Shown here in pieces: positions 43,614-54,165 of a stretch of 64,000 nt of DNA. The DNA lies in contig CM043952.1 of assembly GCA_014529385.2 (NCBI GenBank), positions 53,832,119 to 53,896,118 on the forward strand, given 5' to 3'. Origin of the DNA: Adiantum capillus-veneris (taxonomy: Eukaryota > Streptophyta > Polypodiopsida > Polypodiales > Pteridaceae). Made by a program: the position numbers and the translations under genes. Position 1 is the first letter of the stretch. Each line of letters begins with the position of its first letter. Under the pieces are notes generated by a model. It saw only the letters and a list, made by a program, of their open reading frames with translations, made no database searches and was not told the origin of the DNA.

Positions 43614-44710
43614 TTTTTTTCAATTTTTGGCAACTATACCACTCTAAACTTCATGTTTGTGAGGTTTAGATAGCTAGAGGTTAGGCCTTCATAGTTCTCA
43701 ACATGTTTTGATGCTTGTAGGGAGAGCTAAGTGTTAAAATTGAAAGTATGACCAATTTACAAGAATTGCATAATCCTGTTTTTTGGCCAAAATTAGCACT
43801 TTTATGATTTTTTTGGTGGCTTTCTTAATATCCAAATTCAATTTTGATTGTGTAAGTGTAATGTATAACATAAAGCTAATCTTCCTTGAGTTTTGGGGGA
43901 CCTAATATGATATATAGCATAGTATATGATGATGGTTGAGTTTTTTGATTGCTGAAGAATACGATACATTTTAGAGTAGCAAGTATAACTTTCTCAATAT
44001 TGCTAGTTTCTTAGGCCAATTGTGTGTATTTTGTAGGTAGTAACCATATCTAATCATAGACTACAAACTTGGCTAGATATTGAGTGGTTTCTATGGGTTT
44101 CTAGAGGTCATAATGCTAAACCCAGTTTTTTCATGTTTGCTGTATTTAGCACTTTATCATTGCCCCCAAGGTTCCAATTGTAAGAGATCCATTATCCTTT
44201 TGACATGCTCCATGGCTCCTTTTGGATCCAAAGGCCCAAAGGGAACTAAGAAAACTTGTATATAGTATCTGTATTGAGCGTGACTATAGAAACTTTGATG
44301 ATAGGTCCGCAGAATGGCAAAAATGCAACTTTTTTGTACCTATTTTTTTTGCCCAAAACAAAATTAGTGAGGTAAAAGCAACCATATGTTTTGGTCACCA
44401 ACCCATTGAAGTTAACGAGGCATTTTATCTCATGTCCTACAAAAATCCCCACTCTTATTTATATGCAATCAACGGTAAGAAATTGCTGTTTTGGGCAAAA
44501 TGCACTGGTCCATCAACTTTGGAGGCTTGTAGTGACCAAGGGATAAGAAAAATTACAAGTTTCTCATTTTTTCCATATGTAGTAGTTATTGAACTATAAG
44601 CTCATTAAAGGATTTTTCAAAATGAGTGGATCTACTATGGTTTTGGAATTTTTTCCCAAAACCCTGAAAGGACACTTTTATGTCCTGTTAGGTTACCATT
44701 CTAGTGTTAA

Positions 44711-46850
44711 AAAAATTTGATGAGGATGGCTATGATATAGTTCTCTATTCTATGATAAAGGTGTTAAGGGAAGCTAATGAAAATTGTGAGTATGAAAGAA
44801 GAAATAGTGGAACAAACAACTATTTCATGAATCATGATGCAAAAGCACAAACAAAGAAACAAAAGAAACCACAAGAATATGCCATCATTGACATACCTGA
44901 AGAATCAACAATAGTTGTTTCAACAAAGCCGACTCCAGAAAATGTACAATCAAAAGAAAATAAAAAGGTGGTGTTTTCAAGTTCCACCTCATATTTTCAA
45001 CAAACTCGAGATCAAGAGAAGAACAAGGATAAAGCAAATAATTGATTGTCTCCTATAGTGACCAAATTCAGCTTATGTGGAGAAACAGAACTCAAAATTA
45101 CATGTTCAATGGATATAGATCATTATGCTACAAAGAATTTAATGATCTAATGTCTTATGGCACTTGGATAATGATGAGAAATCCACCAATCAAAGAGCTA
45201 GAAGAAATAGTGTACACAAGTTCTAAAATGCCAATTCCTAACTTTGGTGTGGCAAAAGCCGTACTCAAGTTGAGTACTGGAGAGTTCAAGGATACTTTCT
45301 ACATAATCACATCAAAGAGAGCCTTGTCCTGACAAAGCTAGATGAACATCTTCATTCGACAAAAACAAAGAGATTCAATAACAACAATAGTGATAGTCCC
45401 AAATGAATCTCAAGTCCATGCAAAAAAGAGACAATCAACCATAGCAAAAAAAGGTAAGCTAAAGCAAACACTAAAACTGATCAGCCTCACAAGTCAACTT
45501 TACCTTCAACGAGTCTCCATGAAACTTCATACGTAGCCTCTACATCACAAGTCAAATCATTGCCAATGCAAAAAAAACCTAAACAAAACGTTTATCAACC
45601 AAAGTTTTCATCACAACAAAGTTTCCAAAAGAAGCCAAAAAGAATCAACCAAGTGTTACTATCCAAAGAGTACATCAAAGTCAAAGATCCAATTTGGATG
45701 CAAGTTCAACCTCAACAACCACGGGTAATAGGGTGGGTAGCATCAAATGAGTCAATCACTGCTCAAGGCTACTTTCAAGGAGACACTAATGTTTTGGCCA
45801 AAAAGCCCAAAATAATATCCTAGACCTACTCACCTCAAGAAAAAAGTTTTATAAAGAGAAATTTGAGCTATCAACGGAAGAAAAACACCTCAATCAAGAG
45901 AAAGAACAAAAAGACAAAAGAAAAGACCTTCAAAGAAACAAACAATACATTATACGACAAGTATGGGTACCAAAGTCAGACTTCTACCAAGCTACGTGAC
46001 AAAGACATGTAAAGCAACAGATGATTCCAATCCAACTACTCAAAGCACAATGATTTTGTGAAGGTAACTCTCAAATATGGTTACCAAAAAGCAATATCTT
46101 AGCCTGGAACAACTAAGATCAGTCATGCAACATAAGGATCCACCCAAAGGCAAACAATCACAACCAAGAGCCAACATAAGCCAATCACAACCAAGGGTGA
46201 TATAACCTCTAGATGGATACCTCCTCTTCTACTACAAAAGCAAGGCTTTTACAACGGTAAGAATTAGATATAGATACCAAAGTATAGTGTCCATCAAAGT
46301 CATACAGGAAAATGGAAAATGAAAAAGATGATCACATGGAGACCAAAAACAAGGTGGATCAAAATTTCCATTGGAAACTCTGTTATGGAGAACCCACAAA
46401 CATTTCTAACCACTTCTCATGGGAGATTAAGCAAAAGCTCTACCAGTCACTACTACAACCGTAGAATCTATTTCATAAACAAATCAAGAGAAGCAAAATT
46501 ATGTCAAGCTACTAGACAAAATGGTGGCATCCAAAGACCATAACAATGAAAGAGGCCTAAATCTCAAGAACCTATGGAATTGGGTTTCTTGACATTAAAA
46601 GATACATTCAAGTCGCCATTAAAAATACATTCGGGTAGTTAAGCCACTAAATGAGCGAGACGTTAGTCCCATAGCTTCAAGTAATATTCTTTGTGGTCTA
46701 AGAGTCTTAGCTATTCTAGGTACAACTTAAGTTGGAAGAGTTAAGCATATTTACGTTGTGTCGCTCATGCTGATATAGGTGAGCATAAGAGTTAAAGCAT
46801 ATATATTTTAAGTCTAGTAAAGAGAAGGAGGAAGTTTAAAAGACACTCAT
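44711..46850 (+). pseudogene. Second relict of the retropepsin / Trp-Pro-Lys retroelement family
   Basis: The frame 44704-45045 is a Lys/Gln-rich gag-like piece. The frame 45042-45332 has the retropepsin-like DLMSYGTWIMM then PPIKELEEIVYTSS, matching the pattern at 299-808. Lys-rich frames follow. Near 45965-46095 the motifs VWVPKSDFYQA and QIWLPKSN recur, as in 958-1037. A purine-rich stretch AAAGAGAAGGAGGAAG at about 46818-46833 could be the polypurine tract. No reverse transcriptase is present. Stops are frequent. Confidence 0.55.
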
Positions 46851-46869
46851 GCCCTGAGCACACTGAGGT

Positions 46870-47455
46870 ATGAGTGGAGAAGCTTCTACATCAAAAACCC
46901 TTCTTGAAAACGTGCGCTAGGTACCTACCCCCTTCTTCCCCGCCCGCCGTCTCCACCACCCCCACCTTTCGCCCTCGTATCTCCCCCACTAGACCCGCAA
47001 CCTCGTCTCCTAGCCCATCTCGTATCCCACCACTAGCTGAGGTGGCAGGGCACTCCTCTGCAATTTGGGGATCTCTTGGCATTGCTTTTTCCACGAGCCG
47101 ACTAGTTTGAGAGGGAGAACCCTACCTGAGGATGCCACTTTTGGTGCAAGCTTCCCATTTGCGTCAGTCCCTCCAAGATTGACCAGTTTTGACATTCATC
47201 GACGATGGGATCTTTTCGACTACAACTTCACACGCTTCCTTGGCAATCCATCTCATGAAGTTGAAGCAGCTTGCTTAAGAATACTCCCCATCCAAGCAGG
47301 CATCGAAGAGTGCAGGTTGGTTGTTGCGTCAGCATTGGATTTTTCTCACTGACCCCATGAGGATAGTTTCATGGAATATGCAAGGTCTTGGTGAACCCCA
47401 GTTTTTACGCGAGAGGTGTAGACTAGCAAGAGCTTTAGGGATGCCTTGTGGGTGA
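46870..47455 (+). pseudogene. LINE fragment: end of ORF1 and first codons of ORF2 endonuclease
   Basis: The frame 47065-47352 is a probable ORF1 C terminus (unrecognised domain; WDLFDYNFTRFLGNPSHEVE inside). Two bases after its stop region, an ATG at 47357 opens MRIVSWNMQGLGEPQFLRE, the start of the APE-type endonuclease of plant L1-like LINEs, with the conserved S-W-N-x-x-G-L-G. It stops at 47453-47455 after 32 residues. The rest of ORF2 is absent, so the fragment is cut at its 3' side. The proline-rich frame at 46874-47110 overlaps in another frame and could be part of ORF1. Confidence 0.6.
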
Positions 47456-49122
47456 CGCAATAGATATACTCATGCTTTCACATTGGGCTATAAGCCAACT
47501 GACGGACACGCATTTCAACGAACGCCCTACAGAGCCAGGTGGTTAAGCATGCGCGTTTCTCGTTGTTTGTCAGAGCTCAAGGCCCATGAGCTACGTTCGT
47601 GCTCCCACTTTTGGAAGATGGCCGCACAAGAGAAAAGATGGATGGGCTAGTAAGGCCGACACTCTGACAAGGTGAGGAGACTAGCTTTTGCTTTTCGTGC
47701 AACCAATGAAAGACAATCAGGGTGACAGGGGTCTTAGACAATCAAAGGCATATTCTCAAAGTTTCTACTGATTTTTCTTTTGATAATGTTCTAGTCCTTT
47801 GGTATGCATCAAATACAAAGGAAAGAAGCTTTGCCCTTTTGTTTCAAAAGTTATCTCTTGTGCGTTTTGATGTTTTCATTAATTTGTGCCCCCCACCCCA
47901 AATGGCACCGGGTCTTAAATGACCCCCCATCCATGGGATCGACAGAGAGGGATTGAGCGCGGGCATCTCGAGGAGATCTGACGGTGACAAAAACTTTGGC
48001 GGCCGGTGCCTGCCCCCGGCGGACGGGTGTTGTGGCAGCCGTGTGCTCTAACCAGGCGTGCGTATGCATTTCATTGAAAAGTAGATGTGTTCACATATAC
48101 TTATGCTTGTCCGAGTTTAAGGTCTAGATGTCCGAGTTTACTAAATTTGTCAAAGTTTACTTTTTAAAAATCGAACGACGTTGCACGCCTTTGCTTTTGC
48201 GCGTGGAGCTCTCCTCCTTGGATCCCATGACGGGGTCTTCATTCAAGACCCCGTGTTCTTAGTCCTGAGCCCCCCCCCCCCCCCCCCCCCGCCCGTAAGT
48301 GCTCAGGAAAATTATTTTAGCACGAAGCGTCCATGCTTCAATTGTTCCCCGTAGACAGCCCTCCCCGTAGATAGCCTTCGCGCCTTCGGTCATTGATCAC
48401 CCACTACACACCACAACTCCCTGTCGCATTGCACGAAACCACAGTTGGCGCTTCCCCTACGCATCCAATTTGTAGCCGGCATCTGTAATGATGCTCATCA
48501 TATTTCCACCCTTTCCTTTTGCTCTCAAGCGAGCATCTTATGAGATCCCCCCCCACCCCACCCCACCCCAAGGCAATGATAGATTTCAAGTGCTCTTGCC
48601 TACGTGGCACTGAACGAGCAAGCACCCTTCAAAGGTGTTGATCACAGGGATCGGAGGATATTCAATTGTGCCACGTCGCACTAAGCACTTGAAATTTATC
48701 CAGATTCTCCCATGGCCACATATTTGGTTTCAAGTGGATGAAATTGTTTTGCACATCCATTGTTACCCATATGGAACATTCTCCATGATTCCTACTCCAA
48801 AAGCAATCCATTATTGAGTTGCTTTGAATCCTTTGCCTCAAAAGCAACTATTTGTTGGCTTTTCATGCAGCCCGCAGGGATTGCGCTAGGAGATGCAAGG
48901 CAGGTGGAGGGAATGTAGAGGAGAGCAAGTTTTGGCAAAGGCATATCTACGCTTCGCTTCAAAAGTTCATTTCATTGCCATAACCTCCAAGCACAATCCT
49001 AATCAAAGAGAAACAATATCTTGGCAAGAGCACCTAGTTTGGTGGTTCTGTTGATCAGGATTAGATTACACAAGAAGTTTTGAACAAATTCTCACAATAA
49101 TTCCCACATTGTGACTTACCTC
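47456..49122. other. Intergenic sequence with simple repeats and a small hairpin
   Basis: No gene is recognised. A perfect 10-bp stem (ACGGGGTCTT, 5-base loop, AAGACCCCGT) lies at 48230-48254. Poly-C occurs at about 48271-48291 and (CCCCA)n at 48547-48570. A GC-rich island at 47890-48060 contains TGGTTAGAGCACACGGCTGC on the minus strand, which looks vaguely like a pol III A box, but I see no B box. Confidence 0.4.
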
Positions 49123-49248
49123 AACATCATGAGCTTTTGTGAGGGAGGCGCCGCATACCTAGCTAGGTACGACTGGGGCAGTGGTCTCCTGCCCCCAATC
49201 GTACCTAGTTAGGTATGCGGTGCCTCTCGAGCAGAAGCTCATGATGTT
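49123..49248. ncRNA. Long near-perfect inverted repeat; candidate miRNA precursor or small foldback element
   Basis: Two arms of 59 and 60 bases (49123-49181 and 49189-49248) pair around a 7-base loop. Counting G-U pairs, only three positions and one bulge are unpaired in the RNA of either orientation that I checked on the plus strand. The arms begin AACATCATGAGCTT and end AAGCTCATGATGTT. The size and wobble pairing are like a plant miRNA precursor. It also fits a young inverted-repeat insertion. No known miRNA sequence is recognised in it. Confidence 0.45.
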
Positions 49249-50840
49249 ATTCACTGTATGAAAAACACTGGAAAAGACTTTGTTTTCCTACATGAGAAAA
49301 ATTTTAAATCTTCTTGTGTATACGATCAAACACTTGGGACAATGCGGTCATGGGTTCAATTCTAGGATCTGTTCATCAGAGGTTATGCTCGTTGACGGGC
49401 AAAATAATCACCAAAACGGGGTAGTCAGGGTTGAGCAACAGTACTCCATGGTGACCAAAACATCTTGAATTTGACTCTTGCTAAGTTCCAAGATGTCAAT
49501 GAAAGCACACATTTCGAGTGTGCATGCCCTTAGGAAAACAGCATGCTCTTTGAAGGATTAAGAGGAGAAACCCACATTGATATTCCAACAATTAAATGAA
49601 GAAGAAACAAGGTAGAAGCTCACATAGGCATTTTAAAACCTCAAAGGGGGCCATTTACAAACTGAAGAATAGGCATTCAAATATTTGTATGCCTTTCACC
49701 TTCTCCTCTAGTGCATGTTTTAACATGCCAAAAAGATAGAGCCTTTGCTCCTTCCTACTTTTCTTGTACTTTCTTTATCCACAGGTATCAAGACTTGAAT
49801 GAATTATGTTTGTATCTCCAAGGTTTCTTTCTTTTTGTCCTTTATAAGGACTTAGTGAAGTGTTGGAATTCTTAGAAGCAATTGTGATCCATTTGACAAA
49901 CCTTGTCGATTAGTGCCACACGGCAAATTCGTCGTTTTCTTGTTTTTGGAGGGCAAGAACTAAGGGGCCACATAGCCACATGGAAAACTCTTTCTATCAG
50001 GCGGGGCGTTACCTAGAGGGTTGGGGCCACACACACTCTCTCCTTGTTTTGGTAAGTTAATAGGAGGAGAGGTTAGTGTGAAAAAGCTTAAGCCACTTCA
50101 TTTTTCCCTAGCAAGATTAAGAGAAGACATGTGAGGTGATCATGCCAAGAGTCTCACACACACCTAACATCAACATTTACATGAGTCCAAAGGGCTTGTG
50201 AATTGTTATGTTAATATTCAACAATGTGATACACCACCTTCTTGTAAGCTTTAGAAAAAAATTTCTCACTCAAGAATGGAATCGCCGGAGAATGCCTAGA
50301 TGCATAATCTGTGAAGCAAGCAGGGGATTAATGATAAGGCCTTCAACATCCCATTAAGTCGACAACCTCGGTAGGCATCGAGAGTAAGACTTTTTATTCG
50401 AGAGTGATGTGCCGTTGACAAAATCAGCAGAAGTCCACCATTTCCTTTATTCTAAGCAAATCAAAAGCATGTATATTATATGGGAACATCAAAGATTTTA
50501 CTTAAAAACAACATAATTGACATTCCCCACAAGCGAAATTCGTGTGTAAGCATGTGTAGGTTAAGCTACCTACCCATCACTAGGAATAGAGAGTTGAGGG
50601 GAGTTAGGCTAACAAAACAATAAGAAACCAAGAGCCTACACACACCCTTTGTCATGGCCTGCAAAAGAAGGAAAAAGTTTATTCTCATAAGCATTAAGCT
50701 AGTCCAAGCTCTCTTTTGGTGAGCCTACAAAAGAATCACTTGGGTGAACATCAAAATCTGATGAAGACCCATGCTTAGAAATGAAGGTGTGCAGGTGTGG
50801 ATATGGTGAAGGCTTTCCCAAGGATAAGGGGACATAAGCC
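49249..50840. other. Upstream region of the multicopper oxidase gene
   Basis: No frame of note is seen. TATA-like TATTATATGGG lies near 50474-50484, about 360 bases before the ATG. No convincing core promoter can be fixed. The region carries no recognisable transposon. Confidence 0.35.
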
Positions 50841-53807
50841 ATGATTTCTGGGACAATGGCTGGCAGAGTAGGTGAAAAATGGGCTTACCTTGTAATAGTT
50901 TGGGTTATAACCTTCACACAAGAAACAAGAGCAGCTGCAGACGCTCCCACTGTATGCTTTCAAGAACCTAGCAGCCCACATTTGGACATGTTTGTCGATG
51001 AATTGCCTATTCTATCGACCTTGAACGTTGCCGCATCTTCGCATATTACCTTGGGAGCTTACAAAATTAACCAGGTATTCTTGTTGTAACTCGTAAGCAC
51101 CGATCAATCAGGAATATGAGACTCGTTAAAGAGTCAAGCATGTGCTTGGTTACACCTGACCGTTAAAAATAGCAGTCGATTTAGTAGCGACAACTCAGTT
51201 GAATCCAAGCTTTCCAATAGATCTTAACAGTACCAAAGATCATTGTAAGTGAACTGTTTGATTCATAATTAGGCAAAGCTTTGTGATTAGATGTTAAATA
51301 CATCAAAAGCCGTCACAGTTAGAACTGCACCTCAATAATAGGTACAAGCTTGTGTGTTAGAAATTACCAGTGCTAGTTCCTTGGAGATACACGACAGGCA
51401 TAGATGGATGGGCATAGGTACAAGCTTGCGTGGTAGAAATTACCAGTGCTAGTTCCTCGGATATGCGACAGGCATAGATGGATGGCATTACCGCGATTTG
51501 CAAGCAGATATTGCATCACAGAACTTCAGGATTCAACAGCACTTTGCCACTCAGATGCAAAATTTGCACCAACAAACTCCTGTTTTGTAGTAATATCGCT
51601 TTAAATGCCAAATTTAATATGAATGTTCTTGTGTTGCATATGTTGGCTCCCTGGTTGGTTCATTGACATCGATCAGAAGCTTCATAGGGACTTACCAAGC
51701 ACTGCCCTTTATGCATTTGGAACTTCACAAGAGACTGCCCAATACCCTGGACCCACTCTAGAGGTAAAGATAATATCTACTATGTCTCCATCTTTACTTT
51801 TCATCGATATGTTAAAGTTATGGAAAAACAGTGTTCATCAACAATAAGGAACACTTTGTTCTATTGCTGTTTGCTGACACACAGGCCACACGATGGGTGC
51901 CCACAAGCATAACCTGGGAAAACCATATTGAAGACAACTTCCACTTCTTGCCTTCGGACAACTCATTGTCCATTCCGAGGCTTCAAAGGGGTGGAGTCCC
52001 TATGGTAGTTCATTTGCATGGAGGGGAGGTACCAAGCAATTCAGATGGCAATCCAGAAGCATGGTACACATCCCGTGGCGAGACCGGGCCGTCCTTCACC
52101 TCACAGAAATATCTCTATCCAAACAGGCAGCCCGCTACAATGCTGTGGTATCACGACCACACTATAGGCATGAACCGGATAAATGTCGCAGCTGGGCTCT
52201 TTGGCCTCTACATTATTAGGTCCCCTGGAGAAGATGCCAACTTAGGGCTCCCAAGCGGCCGTTACGAAATTCCCTTATTGTTTCAAGACAAGAGATTTTT
52301 CCCTAATGGCCACATTCGGTTCAGTTCAATCGGAGCAATACCCAGTGTGCATCCTGTTTGGTGTCCAGATGCCTTTGGTGATACCATGGTTGTCAATGGC
52401 AAGATTTGGCCCTTCCTCAATGTAGAACCTCGAAGGTATCGTTTCCGGATGCTAAACGGCAACACAGAACGCTACCTTTCTCTTGCTCTTTCAGTGAGTA
52501 TTCTACAAAAAGCACATGTTCATGTTTGTAGTGCATACTTTGCTCAGCTCTCTTCTACAAAACTGGCTTCTTAACTTTCTATTGGCCACTATTTTGTCCT
52601 AAAGACATCAGCAGATTCAGCTCTTCCTTTCACACAAATTGGCACAGATGGAGGATTTTTGGCTGAGCCTCAAACTGTCTGGGAGATAGTCCTGGCTTCT
52701 GCTGAAAGAGTGGATGTAATCATTGATTTCAGTCGCCTCCGCAAAGGAACTGAGATCTATCTAACTAATTCAGCCAGGCAAGACTCAGAATCTTACTAAT
52801 TCCACTCTCTATTTTACTCGTGCATGGATCCTGCATCACCAATCACTTGTGCTTGTAACCAGAATTTTTTAAGTACAGTGGTCCATACATCAGGTTTACG
52901 CACATTCCAGCAACATCGCTCACAACTCCAGACTGCCATTACTTCAGCATCATAGTCATTACCATCTGTGTTGGTCTCTTGCATGGATCATACTTTTCTT
53001 GCCTTGTGTGCGTCCCCTCTTTAACCACAGACACACATGCGCTAAACTCTCGATTAGTTAGGCTTTACCTTCACATCTCTGCAATAATGCTCATGGTATC
53101 ACATTGTCATATGATCTCTCATCCCACCTGAAATTGATTCTTTCAACAGGGCTCCATTTCCCAACGGCAACAGGTTGCCGGGAAACACACGATTGGTGAT
53201 GAAGTTCATTGTAGTGGCAGCAACATCTCAAAATTCAGGAACTCCAAATACAACAATATCACCCATCCTCAATAATCATACAAATATACATCTAAGAGGA
53301 AATGAAAGGATCCGGACACATACGCTTGTCGATGTGTTCAGCGGCATCTCTCAAACCATACCAGTTGAGTTTCTGCTGAACTACCGAAATTGGGTAGCGC
53401 CAGCGACGGAGGTCGTCGAACAAGGCAGCACAGAGATTTGGGAGATCATCAACCTCACCAATGAAGCACACCCAATTCATGTACATCTTGTAAATTTCAG
53501 AGTGCTAAACATGCAGAGGATGGATGTACCAAGATACGCAAACCGATCCTGCTCATTGAGTGTGCAATACCCAAATGCAGGGACATGCTTTGGCGGGCAA
53601 CTGGAGGCGCCGACGTCGTACATGGTGGGATGGAAAGACACGGTGACGATACTACCGAGCATGATGACAAGAATTGCCATTAGGTTTACAATGCAGGACG
53701 GGGCACCGTTCGCTTTCGATCCGACTGGCTCTCCTGGGTATCTGTGGCATTGTCATCTGCTTGGCCATGAGGACAATGAGATGATGAGGCCTCTGCTGCT
53801 TGAGTGA
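50841..53807 (+). CDS. LPR1-like: LPR-type multicopper oxidase (ferroxidase-like), five exons
   Basis: Inferred exons 50841-51074, 51677-51763, 51885-52493, 52605-52777 and 53150-53807 join in frame to 586 residues, about the length of plant LPR1/LPR2. An N-terminal hydrophobic segment (residues 14-27) before AAADA suggests a signal peptide. Copper sites are complete: HLH 150-152, WYHDH 195-199, HPIHVH 475-480, and HCH 568-570 with H574 and M579 as the axial Met. HRDLP and YPGPTLE (exon 2) and the MVVHLHGG context are typical of the LPR clade. In Arabidopsis such proteins are apoplastic iron(II) oxidases that act in root phosphate sensing, and the family is held to be of bacterial CotA-like origin. 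Introns 1-3 are GT-AG; intron 4 (52778-53149) fits only GC-AG. The start at M1 is the first ATG; M6 is an alternative. Bilirubin-oxidase-like activity on other substrates cannot be excluded. Confidence 0.9.
51338..51485. repeat. Tandem repeat (76-bp period) in intron 1
   Basis: ATAGGTACAAGCTTG at 51338 recurs at 51414. The two copies share ACCAGTGCTAGTTCCT and CGACAGGCATAGATGGATGG, with a handful of differences. Copy 2 contains GGATATGC (51459-51466), which fits the phosphate-response P1BS consensus GNATATNC; copy 1 does not. Confidence 0.9.
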
Positions 53808-53989
53808 ATGCTCTACCATTTGAACAGCTCCCTTTTTGTAACGTTTTGTTCTCTGCGCTTCTTCTTGCAGATCGCACAGAAGCCGCTACTAAAGTGTCCA
53901 ACTGGGGATTGTGTGTTTACCCTTGTATCATATCATCATTACAGATTAAGGTTGGTTTGCCTTTGTTAGTGTATGGTTAGGAAATTAAT

Positions 53990-54165
53990 TTTTCTACAAG
54001 ATATTACTAGGCTAGTCCATCAACTAGCCACAAAGAAGAGATCACTTGAGAGGAATAATGTTCCTCTTTGAAGTATATTTTTCTACAAGATATTACTAGG
54101 CTTGTCCATCAACTAGCCACAAAGAAGAGATCACATAATGTTCCTCTTTGGAGTATATTTTAATG
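53990..54165. repeat. Tandem repeat (89-bp period) downstream of the gene
   Basis: TTTCTACAAGATATTACTAG at 53991 recurs at 54080. The second copy lacks about 12 bases (CTTGAGAGGAAT region). It lies 180 bases past the stop codon and might fall in the 3' UTR. No AATAAA is visible between 53808 and 53990. Confidence 0.88.

Larger units (their letters stand above)
37907..44706. mobile_element. TTAA-flanked terminal-inverted-repeat transposon (piggyBac-like), copy 2, carrying copia-2
   Basis: CACTAGAATGGTAAC opens the element at 37907 and its exact reverse complement closes it at 44706. Both ends are flanked by TTAA (37903-37906 and 44707-44710). Without the nested copia element it is about 1.3 kb (37907-38155 plus 43619-44706). 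Subterminal blocks GACACTTTTRTGTCC occur twice at the left and once at the right. A TTAA target with 13-15 bp inverted ends is the hallmark of the piggyBac superfamily. No transposase is readable, so it is non-autonomous. The short frame at 44222-44599 has no known domain. Confidence 0.75.

Noticed and set aside
47890-48070. tRNA-derived SINE in the GC-rich island
   Set aside because: Only an A-box-like sequence is present; no B box or tail could be found.
48230-48254. Small perfect hairpin as a terminator
   Set aside because: A rho-independent terminator makes no sense in plant nuclear DNA, and a 10-bp stem can occur by chance.
49131-49155. miR390-like sequence in the hairpin arm
   Set aside because: AGCTTTTGTGAGGGAGGCGCC shares only a loose outline with miR390 and differs at several core positions.
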